DNA from: Phycicoccus sp. Soil748 | GTDB lineage: Bacteria > Actinomycetota > Actinomycetes > Actinomycetales > Dermatophilaceae | Assembly (NCBI RefSeq): GCF_001428025.1 | Contig: NZ_LMSC01000001.1 | Location: 140,424-177,423, forward strand | DNA length: 37,000 nt | Reading direction: 5' to 3' | Shown here: piece after piece, positions 24,813 through 33,839 of the stretch | Layout: each line of letters opens with the position of its first letter | How positions within the stretch are numbered: the stretch's first letter is position 1 | Notes under the pieces: generated by a model | Told to the model about the DNA's origin: nothing | The model's input: the letters and a program-made list of their open reading frames with translations, nothing else | Database searches by the model: none | Made by a program: the position numbers and the translations under genes

Positions 24813-24841
24813 ACCCTACGTCGCGCTCCGTGCCGTAGCGT
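24813..24841. promoter_or_regulatory. Back-to-back leaderless promoters of the MFS and NYN genes
   Basis: On the minus strand TAGGGT (24818-24813) precedes the MFS GTG by 7 nt. On the plus strand TAGCGT (24836-24841) precedes the NYN ATG by 7 nt. The two starts are only 43 bp apart, so the -35 region of each would overlap the other gene's promoter and early coding sequence. Confidence 0.55.
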
Positions 24842-24848
24842 CGCCGCC

Positions 24849-25715
24849 ATGGAAGCCCGTGCGCGCATCGCGCTGCTCATCGACGCGGACAACTCGTCGG
24901 CCAAGAAGCTCGACGTCATCCTCAGCGAGCTGTCCAAGTACGGCGAGACCAGCATCCGCCGCGCCTACGGCAACTGGACCAAGGCCAGCCTCCGGCCGTG
25001 GACCGAGGTCCTGCACCCCAACGCGATCCTGCCGATGCTGCAGTTCGACTACAGCCGCGGCAAGAACGCCAGCGACATGGCGATGGTCGTCGACGCGATG
25101 GCCCTGCTCTACACCGATCACCCCGACGCGTTCGGCATCGTGTCGTCCGACGCCGACTTCACGCCGCTCGTGATGCACCTGCGGGCCAAGGGCGCCCAGG
25201 TCTACGGCTTCGGCGACACCAAGACGCCCGAGGCGTTCCAGTCGGCCTGCACGAAGTTCCTGCTGCTCGACCAGATGACCGAGCAGGACGAGGACGGCTC
25301 GAACGGCGACGCGACCGAGCCGTCCCCCACGACCGGCAAGGGGAAGGCCAAGGCCGCCGTGGAGGCGCCGTTGAAGGGCGCTGCTCCCGCGGCCGGCAGG
25401 TCGACCGCCGCCTCGAGCAAGTCGTCCACGAAGAAGGCCGCCGCCGTCCCGGCCCGCAAGTCCATGGCCGAGCTGAAAGGAGACGCGAAGCTCGTGCGCC
25501 TGATGCGCAACGCGGTGGAGGCCGCGGCCGACGACGAGGGCTGGGCATCGGTCAGCACCGTCGGCAACCGCATCGCGAACCAGTCGTCGTTCGACTCCCG
25601 CAACCTGGGCTACGCCTCGCTGTCCAAGCTGCTCAAGGCCATCGACCTCTTCGAGTTCAGCGGAGAGGGCACCAGCAACTTCGCAGTACGCGACCGTCGG
25701 CGCGCCAAGGGGTAG
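24849..25715 (+). CDS. NYN-domain (LabA/DUF88) protein with C-terminal OST-HTH/LOTUS domain
   Basis: The 288-residue protein has an N-terminal NYN (PIN-like) nuclease domain, residues 5-145. Acidic active-site residues can be seen at Asp12 (ALLIDADNSS), Asp76 (NASDMAMVVDAM), Asp101 and Asp103 (SSDADFTPLV). A Lys/Ala/Ser/Thr linker (about 150-215) leads to a C-terminal OST-HTH/LOTUS domain (about 215-288, ASVSTVGNRIANQSSFDSRN then LGYASLSKLLKAIDLFEF). NYN domains are predicted RNases and LOTUS domains bind RNA, so an RNA-processing role is likely but unproven. It is cytoplasmic. ATG 24849 follows a leaderless -10. It converges with the pentapeptide-repeat gene. Confidence 0.88.
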   Translation: MEARARIALLIDADNSSAKKLDVILSELSKYGETSIRRAYGNWTKASLRPWTEVLHPNAILPMLQFDYSRGKNASDMAMVVDAMALLYTDHPDAFGIVSSDADFTPLVMHLRAKGAQVYGFGDTKTPEAFQSACTKFLLLDQMTEQDEDGSNGDATEPSPTTGKGKAKAAVEAPLKGAAPAAGRSTAASSKSSTKKAAAVPARKSMAELKGDAKLVRLMRNAVEAAADDEGWASVSTVGNRIANQSSFDSRNLGYASLSKLLKAIDLFEFSGEGTSNFAVRDRRRAKG

Positions 25716-25721
25716 GCGGTG

Positions 25722-26321
25722 TCAGTCGACCACGGTGAGGTCGAGCTCGGCGGCGAACACCTCGGCCAGGTCGATGAGCTGCAGGCGCGAGATCTTCGCC
25801 CCGGCCAGCCCGGAGACGCCGCGAGGAGCCGTCACCGCCGCCGTGCTGAGGTCGACGTCCTTGAGCTTGGCGCGCCCGAAGTCGGCCGTCAGCAGCCGGC
25901 CCCCGTCGAACCGGACCCGCGTCAGCGTCGCCTCGGCGAAGTCGGGCTCCACGAGCTGGCAGTCGACGAACTCGACGTCCGTCAGCCTGGCACCTCGCGC
26001 GTTGAGGAACTCGACCTTGCACCCCTCGAAGCGCACCCGGCGCAGCTCCGCGCCGTACAGCTGGACGGCGCCGAGCCGCGCCCCCCGGACGGTGCAGTCC
26101 TGCCAGGCCGTCTCGGCGAGGTCGACGCCTGCCCCGTGCACGCCCTCGAGGACGCAGTCGCTCCACCGCGCCCGCGGCGCGGTGAGGCCGGTCAGCGCGC
26201 AGCCCTCGAAGGTGCACTCGAGGAACCGCGCGTTCGCCGCCCTGGCCTCGGAGAGGTCGCCGTCGAAGGTGTCGCCGTCGTAGTCGCCGTCCGGAGTGAG
26301 CATGACGACATGGTGGCCCAT
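25722..26321 (-). CDS. Pentapeptide-repeat protein
   Basis: The 199-residue product consists largely of pentapeptide-type repeats with a small side chain, a variable residue and a central Leu or Phe in each five. Examples are FLECTFEGCALTGLTAPRAR, LYGAELRRVRFEGCKVEF and FAEATLTRVRFDGGRLLTADF-like units. Such sequences fold as a right-handed quadrilateral beta helix. Some family members mimic DNA and protect gyrase from quinolones, but nothing here shows that function. The start is uncertain: ATG 26321 is used, and ATGs at 26303 and 26366 are alternatives. It is divergent from the citrate synthase gene. Confidence 0.78.
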   Translation of the reverse strand: MGHHVVMLTPDGDYDGDTFDGDLSEARAANARFLECTFEGCALTGLTAPRARWSDCVLEGVHGAGVDLAETAWQDCTVRGARLGAVQLYGAELRRVRFEGCKVEFLNARGARLTDVEFVDCQLVEPDFAEATLTRVRFDGGRLLTADFGRAKLKDVDLSTAAVTAPRGVSGLAGAKISRLQLIDLAEVFAAELDLTVVD

Positions 26322-26420
26322 GGGGCCGACGGTGCAGAATGACCGCACCGGGCCGGTGCGCGACACTCAGGCACACCGCCCGCACCCCTCGCCGACGACG
26401 CCGACCAGATAGGGGACCCC

Positions 26421-27518
26421 GTGTCCGACAGTGACTTCAAGCCCGGGCTCGAGGGCGTCATCGCCTTCGAGTCGCAGATCGCCGAACCGGACAAGGAGGG
26501 CGGCTCGCTGCGCTATCGCGGCGTCGACATCGAGGACCTCGTCGGGCGCATGTCGTTCGGCCGCGTCTGGGGCCTGCTCGTCGACAACGCGTTCGACCCC
26601 GGTCTGCCGCCCGCCGAGCCGTTCCCGCTTCCCGTGCACTCGGGTGACGTGCGCGTCGACGTGCAGTCGGCCCTGGCCCAGCTCGCGCCGCTCTGGGGGT
26701 TCAAGCCGCTGCTCGACATCGAGCCCGAGGAGGCCCGCGACAACCTGGCCCGCGCCTCGGTCATGGCGCTGTCGTTCGTCGCGCAGTCCGCCCGCGGCCA
26801 AGGCCGGCCGATGGTCCCGCAGCGTGAGGTCGACAAGGGCCACACCATCACCGAGCGGTTCATGATCCGCTGGCGCGGCGAGCCCGACCCGGCCCACGTC
26901 GAGGCCGTCGACGCCTACTGGGTGTCCGCAGCCGAGCACGGCATGAACGCCTCCACCTTCACCGCCCGCGTCATCGCCTCCACCGGCGCCGACGTCGCCG
27001 CCTGCCTGTCCGGGGCGGTCGGCGCCATGTCCGGGCCGCTGCACGGAGGCGCCCCCTCGCGGGTGCTGCACATGATCGAGGCCGTCGAGGAGTCCGACGA
27101 CGCCCGCGCCTACGTCAAGGGAGTCCTCGACCGCGGCGAGCGCCTGATGGGCTTCGGCCACCGCGTGTACCGCGCCGAGGACCCCCGCGCCCGCGTGCTC
27201 CGCGCCACCTGCCAGCGGCTCAACGCCCCCCGCTACGAGGTCGCCGCGGCCCTCGAGCAGGCGGCCCTCACCGAGCTGCGCGAACGCCGACCCGACCGGG
27301 TCCTCGAGACCAACGTGGAGTTCTGGGCCGCGGTGGTCCTCGACTTCGCCCAGATCCCGGCCTCGATGTTCACGCCGATGTTCAGCTGCGCCCGCTCAGC
27401 CGGCTGGTCGGCCCACATCCTCGAGCAGAAGCTCACCGGCCGCCTCATCCGCCCCAGCTCCCGCTACATCGGCGAGGCTCCCCGCGGCGTCGAGGCAGTC
27501 ACCGGCTACCGCGACTGA
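26421..27518 (+). CDS. Citrate synthase, type-2 actinobacterial paralogue (CitA-like)
   Basis: The 365-residue product has the citrate synthase signatures: LRYRGVDIEDLVGRM at the N-terminus, GPLHGGAPSRVL with His208, MGFGHRVYRAEDPRA with His247, and the C-terminal SAGWSAHILEQKLTGRLIRP. The third catalytic residue, normally Asp in an N-V-D motif, is Glu300 in TNVEFWAAVVLDFA. From memory the same Glu occurs in mycobacterial CitA-type paralogues, so this is a family trait rather than damage. It should condense acetyl-CoA or propionyl-CoA with oxaloacetate. The GTG at 26421 has AGGGG upstream. It is monocistronic and followed by a 40-nt palindrome. Confidence 0.93.
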   Translation: MSDSDFKPGLEGVIAFESQIAEPDKEGGSLRYRGVDIEDLVGRMSFGRVWGLLVDNAFDPGLPPAEPFPLPVHSGDVRVDVQSALAQLAPLWGFKPLLDIEPEEARDNLARASVMALSFVAQSARGQGRPMVPQREVDKGHTITERFMIRWRGEPDPAHVEAVDAYWVSAAEHGMNASTFTARVIASTGADVAACLSGAVGAMSGPLHGGAPSRVLHMIEAVEESDDARAYVKGVLDRGERLMGFGHRVYRAEDPRARVLRATCQRLNAPRYEVAAALEQAALTELRERRPDRVLETNVEFWAAVVLDFAQIPASMFTPMFSCARSAGWSAHILEQKLTGRLIRPSSRYIGEAPRGVEAVTGYRD

Positions 27519-27548
27519 CCCACGCCCCGGCACCAACTGGGCGCCCGT

Positions 27549-27588
27549 TCACGGCAGCAACCTCTGCTAGCAGAGGTTGCTGCCGTGA
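27549..27588. repeat. 40-nt perfect palindrome, left copy
   Basis: Each 20-nt arm is the exact reverse complement of the other, centred on TGCTAGCA. The inner 30 nt (half-site GCAGCAACCTCTGCT) are identical to the palindrome at 28770-28799. It follows the citrate synthase stop by 30 bases and could act as a bidirectional terminator, but two identical copies flanking one gene are more than terminator function needs. Confidence 0.85.
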
Positions 27589-27591
27589 GCT

Positions 27592-27624
27592 CAGGTTGCT
27601 GCATACCCGCGCGGCAGCAACCTG
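27592..27624. repeat. Related inverted repeat with 11-nt spacer
   Basis: CAGGTTGCTGC (27592-27602) and GCAGCAACCTG (27614-27624) share the GCAGCAACCT core with the palindromes at 27549 and 28770 but are opened by an 11-nt spacer. With the left copy this gives four half-sites within 76 bp. Confidence 0.7.
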
Positions 27625-27711
27625 TCCTGAGTCACTGGCGAGGGCGCGAGGCAGCTCGAGTTGTCCACAGGGCTCCAGCGCCGGACCCGCTGACTGCGGC
27701 AGGCTGCCGCG

Positions 27712-28704
27712 ATGGAGCTGTACCAGCTGGCGCGCGACGACGTCGTCTCAGCGTCGGATGCCGCCCTGGTGGGGATCGGCCCGTCCGAGCTGCGCCGCCT
27801 GCGTAGGACCGGTCAGGTCCGCCGCCTCATCCGGGGCTGGTATGCCGTGCGCTCACCGACCTCGGACCACCCTCCGTGGGAGGGCAGGGACCGGTTCGAC
27901 ACCGAACGGCGGCAGCACCGCCTGCTGGCCATCGCCCTGTTGCGCTCCTTCGAAGGGCGAGTGGTGGCCAGTCACCAATCGGCCTTGGTGCTTCACGACC
28001 TACCCGTCTGGAAGTCGGACCTGCGCACCGCCCACCTCTCCCGGGCAGCAGATGACCACACCCGACAGCGGCCCTCGGCCGTCCTCCACCCTGCCTGCGG
28101 TGCAGCACCAGTTCACGCGTCTGGCGGCCACCCCACCGTCCCGGTGGCGCACGCAGTCCTCCAGGTGGGGATGGTGCCGACGGGGCCGGGACGGCGGCCC
28201 TTCCCGCTGGAGAGCCTCGTCGCCGCGGACGCTGCCCTCCATCAGCGGCTCATCTCCACGGCCGAGCTGGACGAGACGCTCGGGTCCTATGCCGGCCATC
28301 CAGGGATCACCGGAGTGCGCGCACTCCTCCAGCATGCGGACGGACGGCACGAGTCCGTGGGTGAGACCCGGTTGGCTCATGCGCTGCGGCTGCTGGGCTA
28401 CCGGTTCACGCCGCAGGTGGAGGTTGAAGCAGAAGGAAGGCGGTGGCGTACCGACTTCGAGCTCGACGACGAACCGGTGGTGATCGAGTTCGACGGGCTG
28501 GCGAAGTACTCCGGCGACGTCGTCCACCCGACCGCAGAGCAGCTGCGCAGGGCGCTCGCGGTCGAGAAGTGGCGCGAGGACCGGCTGAGGGACACCGGTC
28601 GCGAGGTCGTCCGGTTCGGCTGGGGGGAGCTGGATGACCTCCGGCTCATCCGATCTCGGGTCGACGCCGCGGTTCAGCGGTCGCGAAGGCGCGTTCGGGC
28701 GTAG
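27712..28704 (+). CDS. AbiEi-antitoxin-like N-domain fused to DUF559 (Vsr-like) nuclease domain, copy 1
   Basis: The 330-residue product has an N-terminal helix-turn-helix-like region (about 10-50, SDAALVGIGPSELRRLRRTG then RLIRGWYAVR) typical of type IV AbiEi antitoxin-like proteins. The middle contains VVASHQSALVLHDLPVW. The C-terminal DUF559 domain has nuclease-fold residues Asp248, Glu259, Asp261 and Lys265 in WRTDFEL and VVIEFDGLAKY, followed by VEKWREDRLRDTGREVVRFG. This fold is related to Vsr endonucleases. No AbiEii toxin is adjacent, and the role of these stand-alone actinobacterial fusions is unknown. A paralogue lies at 36028-36963. It is bracketed by GCAGCAACCT palindromes. The ATG at 27712 begins the recognisable domain. 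Confidence 0.8.
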   Translation: MELYQLARDDVVSASDAALVGIGPSELRRLRRTGQVRRLIRGWYAVRSPTSDHPPWEGRDRFDTERRQHRLLAIALLRSFEGRVVASHQSALVLHDLPVWKSDLRTAHLSRAADDHTRQRPSAVLHPACGAAPVHASGGHPTVPVAHAVLQVGMVPTGPGRRPFPLESLVAADAALHQRLISTAELDETLGSYAGHPGITGVRALLQHADGRHESVGETRLAHALRLLGYRFTPQVEVEAEGRRWRTDFELDDEPVVIEFDGLAKYSGDVVHPTAEQLRRALAVEKWREDRLRDTGREVVRFGWGELDDLRLIRSRVDAAVQRSRRRVRA

Positions 28705-30069
<1,365 letters not shown>

Positions 30070-30172
30070 TTCGCGCGCGGTGATCTCTCACCCCGCGTAA
30101 CCTCGGCCTCCACCACTCGTTGTCCCGGGTGACCACCCTGCGGTGGGGCGACGAAGCCGAGGAGCCGAAGAC

Positions 30173-31447
30173 ATGACCCGCGTGACGCGACTGCACTGGC
30201 GCAGAGCCGCCGCCGCCCTGCCTGCCGTGGCCCTCATCGGCTCCGGTATCGCGCTCGCGTCCACCGGGGGCACGCCCAGCACCGACGTGGTCGCCGACTC
30301 CAGCCCGCTCATCACCGTGCCCAAGCTCCCGGTCACGCAGCCGGAGGCCCCTTCGCTGCCGTCCCTCCCGGAGCTTCCGGCCCCGGCTGAAGCGTCGCCC
30401 ACCCCGGCGCTCGAAGCGGCCGGGTTGCCCGCTGCCTCCTCCGCCGGCAGCCCCAACGGCATCCCGGCAGCGGCGCTCGCTGCCTACCGGCGGGGAGCCC
30501 AGCTGGTCGACACGGCCGACGCCGAGTGCAACATCGACTGGGCCCTCGTCGCAGCCATCGGCAAGGTGGAGTCCGACCACGGCCGCTACGGCGGCAACGG
30601 CATCGACGCCAGCACCGGCGCGGTGCGCCCCGGCATCTTCGGCATCCCGCTCAACGGCACCAACGACACCGCGGCGATCCGCGACACCGACCGGGGCGTC
30701 TTCGACCGCGACACCACGTGGGACCGTGCGGTCGGCCCGATGCAGTTCATTCCCGGGACCTGGCGCTCGGTCGGGGTCGATGCCAACGGTGACGGCCAGA
30801 AGGACCCCCAGAACATCACCGACGCCGCGACCGCGACCGCCGTGTACCTCTGCTCCGGCCCCGGTGACCTCGGCACCGAGACGGGCGCCCGGTCGGCCGT
30901 CCTGCGCTACAACCAGAGCGACGCGTATGCCGACCAGGTCCTCGCGATCGCGCGCGCCTACCGCGGCGGGTTCACGGTCGTCCCGGACTTCGCGCTCACC
31001 GACGGCCAGCGCACCGGCGCGCCCTTCCTCCCCTCGAACGTGGCCCGGCCGGCCGGCGCCCAGGCGGCTGCCTCGAGCAAGCCGTCCAGCAAGCCCGCAG
31101 CGGCCAAGCCGTCCGCCAAGCCCTCCGCCAGCGGCGGGAAGGGTGGTCCCGGTGGCAGTGCGGTGGGTGGCGCGGGTGGCACGTCGGGCGGGGGCTCGAC
31201 GCCGGCACCGTCCACCACCGCGAGCGGCGGGGTCGTCGGCACCGTCACCGGTGTCGTGGGTGGCGTCGTCGGTGGGCTGACCGGGCAGACGCCCACGCCG
31301 AAGCCCTCCACCACGACTCCTACGCCCACCACGACGACCACGCCCGCACTGCCGCTCACGGTGCCGCTCCTGGGCAACGGGACGTGCCCGGACGGTTACG
31401 AGGTCGTGCTCCAGCTCGGCATCCCGGTCCTCTGCACCCGCTCCTGA
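30173..31447 (+). CDS. Secreted lytic murein transglycosylase (MltB/SLT_2-like) with low-complexity tail
   Basis: The 424-residue product has an N-terminal export signal (RRAAAALPAVALIGSGIALA) and a Pro/Ala/Ser-rich linker. The catalytic domain spans about 100-285, with Glu133 in LVAAIGKVESDHGRYGG, then AVGPMQFIPGTWRSVGVDAN and a late RSAVLRYNQSDAYADQVL. A long tail rich in Ser/Pro/Lys/Gly/Thr (about 295-395) leads to a short C-terminal end with two cysteines (NGTCPDGYEVVLQLGIPVLC). It should cleave glycan strands of peptidoglycan, forming anhydromuramic acid ends. The tail may span or bind the wall. GAGGAG at about 30159-30164 precedes the ATG at 30173. It converges with the 81-aa gene. Confidence 0.87.
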   Translation: MTRVTRLHWRRAAAALPAVALIGSGIALASTGGTPSTDVVADSSPLITVPKLPVTQPEAPSLPSLPELPAPAEASPTPALEAAGLPAASSAGSPNGIPAAALAAYRRGAQLVDTADAECNIDWALVAAIGKVESDHGRYGGNGIDASTGAVRPGIFGIPLNGTNDTAAIRDTDRGVFDRDTTWDRAVGPMQFIPGTWRSVGVDANGDGQKDPQNITDAATATAVYLCSGPGDLGTETGARSAVLRYNQSDAYADQVLAIARAYRGGFTVVPDFALTDGQRTGAPFLPSNVARPAGAQAAASSKPSSKPAAAKPSAKPSASGGKGGPGGSAVGGAGGTSGGGSTPAPSTTASGGVVGTVTGVVGGVVGGLTGQTPTPKPSTTTPTPTTTTTPALPLTVPLLGNGTCPDGYEVVLQLGIPVLCTRS

Positions 31448-31502
31448 CCGGCCGACGTTGACGTGTCGCCGTTGAACCCTTCGCCATTGACCGGCTGACG
31501 GC

Positions 31503-31748
31503 TCAGGTCGGCGGCCGGGGCACGGGTCTGCCCACACCCCGGCGGTCGGCAGCGGCCAGGCTGCCCGGGCCCACCTCGGAGTCCTCGAGCTCCGCGCCCG
31601 AGTCGTCGAGCACGGCGACATGGCCACCCCCGCAGTCGGACAGGTGCAGGCTCGCCCAGCGACGGGCACCCTCCAACGTGGCGAACCGGCGCACGACGCC
31701 GGGTCCCGAGACCTGCCAGGCCCCGGGTCCGAGCGGCCGGATCCTCAT
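31503..31748 (-). CDS. Small hypothetical protein, 81 aa
   Basis: The part from ATG 31748 begins MRIRPLGPGAWQVSGPGVVR and continues RFATLEGARRWASLHLSDCG, which looks like a small alpha/beta domain with a strand-helix pattern. An acidic and then Pro/Arg-rich end follows. The frame is open upstream to 31877, but those residues are Pro/Arg-rich and less protein-like. No family is recognised. It lies downstream of the MFS-micropeptide unit on the same strand with a 100-bp gap. Confidence 0.5.
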   Translation of the reverse strand: MRIRPLGPGAWQVSGPGVVRRFATLEGARRWASLHLSDCGGGHVAVLDDSGAELEDSEVGPGSLAAADRRGVGRPVPRPPT

Positions 31749-31848
31749 GCAGGCCGACGACGGTTCGCCTCCCACCCGCACAGGATCCCGCGGTGCCGGG
31801 CCAGCCGCCTCAACCAGATGGCGGATGCGGCCCGGCTGCGAGCGCCCG

Positions 31849-31935
31849 TCAGCGCACGAGGCTGGCGACCACCGCAACCGCCACGACGATCACGAGGACC
31901 GCGATGGTGACCCGGCGGCGGAAGACCGGCGTCAC
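31849..31935 (-). CDS. Single-TM micropeptide, 28 aa, coupled to the MFS gene
   Basis: The frame starts at GTG 31935, whose bases overlap the TGA of the MFS gene (GTGA). It encodes MTPVFRRRVTIAVLVIVVAV, then AVVASLVR. A short basic segment precedes one hydrophobic helix long enough to cross the membrane. The overlap is the usual translational coupling arrangement. It could be an accessory subunit of the transporter. Being so short, the frame could also be chance; the non-random charge and hydrophobic pattern is the main support. Confidence 0.5.
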   Translation of the reverse strand: MTPVFRRRVTIAVLVIVVAVAVVASLVR

Positions 31936-33227
31936 CGTACGGCCTCGGGCATCGGCTCGGACACGGGAGCGGGCACGGTGCGGATGCGCAGGCGCGGGCG
32001 GCGCTGGGACTCGTACGTCACCTGCACATTCTCGTGCCTCACGAGCCACCCCGACACCGCCACGGTGACCAGCCCGACGGCGATGGTGCCGATGCCGATC
32101 GTCCAGCGGGGTCCCCAGACGTCGCCGATCCAGCCGATGACCGGGGCACCGAGCGGCGTGCCGCCCATGAAGATCGCCATGTAGAGGGCCATCACCCGGC
32201 CGCGCATGGCCGAGTCGACGCTGAGCTGGACCATGGCGTTGGCGGTGGTCAACGCGGTCAGGGCCGACAGCCCGACCGGCACGAGCGCCAGGGCGAACAG
32301 GGCGTAGGTCGGTGCGAGTGCGGCGAGGCCGCTGGAGATGGTGAACCCGGCGAACGCCACGAGCAGGATGCGCAGGCGCGGACGGGCACGGCGGGCCGAC
32401 AACAGGGCCGCCGTGAGCGAGCCGATGGCCATGATCGACCCCAGCAGGCCGTACTCCTCGGGCCCCTTGCCGAACTCGCGCGTGGCCATCAGGGCCGTGG
32501 TGATCTGGAAGTTCATCCCGAAGGTGCCGAGCACGAACACCAAGGCCATCACCAGCATGATGTCGGGGCGGCTGCGGACGTAGGTGACGCCCTCCCGGAT
32601 GGCCCCCTTGCGGCGGTTGAGCATCGGGGCGGGCCGCAGCTCTGTACGCACCATCGACGCGAGGGCGATGAGCACCGCCACGAAGGTCAGGGTGTTGAGC
32701 ATGAGGGTCCAGCCCGTGCCGAAGGCTGCGATGGTGAGGCCGGCGGCGCCAGGGCCGATGAGACGGCCGGCGTTGAACGAGGCGCTGTTGAGCGAGACGG
32801 CGTTGGCGAGCCGGTCGCGCGGGACCATCTCGGAGACGAACGTCTGGCGCGCCGGGTTGTCGACCGCGGTCGCGACACCCGTGAACAGGGCGATGGCGTA
32901 GACCATCCACAGCTGGGCGGTGCCGGTGAGGACGAGCACGCCGAGCACGAGGGCCGACATCGCCAGCGCCGACTGGGTGATCGCGAGGATGACCCGCTTG
33001 GGGTAGCGGTCGGCGATCATCCCGGCCCACGGGGCCAGGAGGAGGAACGGCAGGAACTGCAGTCCCGTCACGATGCCGAGGGCGGTCGAGGAGTGGTTGG
33101 TCAGCTCGGTGAGCACCAGCCAGTCCTGGGCGACGCGGCCCATCCAGGTGCCGACGTTGGAGATGAACGCGCCGGTGGCGTAGATCCGGTAGTTGCGGAC
33201 GCTGAGGGAGGAGAAGGTGGGGCTCAC
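31932..33227 (-). CDS. MFS efflux transporter coupled to a MarR regulator
   Basis: The 431-residue protein has about 11-12 TM segments. Characteristic pieces are FSSLSVRNYRIYATGAFISN and VGTWMGRVAQDWLVLTEL at the N-terminus, APWAGMIADRYPKRVIL, TAVDNPARQTFVSEMVPRDR and DSAMRGRVMALYMAIFMGG. These belong to the MFS_3 (EntS/NreB-like) group. With a MarR-type regulator in the same operon it is probably a drug or toxic-compound exporter induced by its substrate. Its GTG overlaps the MarR stop by 4 bases, and its own stop overlaps the start of a 28-aa membrane peptide. Confidence 0.9.
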   Translation of the reverse strand: MSPTFSSLSVRNYRIYATGAFISNVGTWMGRVAQDWLVLTELTNHSSTALGIVTGLQFLPFLLLAPWAGMIADRYPKRVILAITQSALAMSALVLGVLVLTGTAQLWMVYAIALFTGVATAVDNPARQTFVSEMVPRDRLANAVSLNSASFNAGRLIGPGAAGLTIAAFGTGWTLMLNTLTFVAVLIALASMVRTELRPAPMLNRRKGAIREGVTYVRSRPDIMLVMALVFVLGTFGMNFQITTALMATREFGKGPEEYGLLGSIMAIGSLTAALLSARRARPRLRILLVAFAGFTISSGLAALAPTYALFALALVPVGLSALTALTTANAMVQLSVDSAMRGRVMALYMAIFMGGTPLGAPVIGWIGDVWGPRWTIGIGTIAVGLVTVAVSGWLVRHENVQVTYESQRRPRLRIRTVPAPVSEPMPEAVR

Positions 33228-33694
33228 TCGTTCGCCACCCTGGTCAGGATGACGGCGGCCTGCTGCAGGATGTCCTGCTCGGCGGGCGTCAGGTGACCGA
33301 CGCGGACGGACATCCAGGCGTCGCGCTTGCGGCGGATGTCCTTGAGCAGCGTGGTCGCCGCCGGCGTGAGCGACAGGATCACCTGTCGCCGGTCGGAGGG
33401 GTCGTCGGTGCGCTCGACGAGTCCGAGCTCGACGAGGCGGGCGACGGTACGGGTCATGCTCGGGGCGCTCACCCGCTCGATCTCGGCCAGCTCACCGGGC
33501 GTGCAGGGCGTGTGCTCGAGACGGTTCAGGACCGAGAACTGGTGCGGCGCAACCGCGTCCGTGCTCTCGAACCGAACCCGCCGGGAGATGCGCATGCACG
33601 CCAGGCGGAGCTCGCCGGCGAGACGCGACACGGCCGCGGGGGTGAGACCGGCCTCAGCGGTGCGGCGCGGGGCGCGCGCAGGCGGTGGGGTCAT
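33224..33694 (-). CDS. MarR family transcriptional regulator of the efflux operon
   Basis: The 156-residue winged-helix protein contains VAPHQFSVLNRLEHTPCTPG, ELAEIERVSAPSMTRTVARL as the recognition region, VELGLVERTDDPSDRRQVIL as the beta wing, and a C-terminal dimerisation helix. It is the first gene of a coupled MarR-MFS-micropeptide operon, so it most likely represses its own operon and is released by the transporter's substrate. A 9-nt inverted repeat with a 14-nt spacer lies 19 bases upstream. TAGGAGA is placed correctly before the ATG at 33694. Confidence 0.9.
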   Translation of the reverse strand: MTPPPARAPRRTAEAGLTPAAVSRLAGELRLACMRISRRVRFESTDAVAPHQFSVLNRLEHTPCTPGELAEIERVSAPSMTRTVARLVELGLVERTDDPSDRRQVILSLTPAATTLLKDIRRKRDAWMSVRVGHLTPAEQDILQQAAVILTRVANE

Positions 33695-33712
33695 GGCGTC
33701 TCCTAGGTCAGG

Positions 33713-33744
33713 TACTTAGCATAACTCATTACCTGTGCTAAGTA
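33713..33744. promoter_or_regulatory. Inverted-repeat operator upstream of the MarR-MFS operon
   Basis: TACTTAGCA (33713-33721) and TGCTAAGTA (33736-33744) are perfect 9-nt arms with a 14-nt spacer in an A/T-rich patch. The position directly before a marR gene supports autoregulation. The arms differ in sequence from the OhrR operator at 3552. Confidence 0.75.
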
Positions 33745-33775
33745 TTTCCCCGCGGGTCACAGGCCCCTCGGACGA

Positions 33776-33816
33776 CGTATGCCGCGTGGCCCCCGGACGG
33801 GGCCACGCGGCATACG
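33776..33816 (-). terminator. Strong hairpin after the purine permease gene
   Basis: A perfect 18-bp stem (33776-33793 with 33799-33816) and a 5-nt loop start 24 bases downstream of the permease stop on the minus strand. There is no T-tract. It insulates the MarR operon from readthrough. Confidence 0.8.
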
Positions 33817-33839
33817 GACGCGCTGGTGGTGCTGCGGGA

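Noticed and set aside
31448-31502. Possible terminator between the lytic transglycosylase and the 81-aa gene
   Set aside because: Short GC-rich complementarities only; no stem comparable to the three clear hairpins elsewhere in the window.
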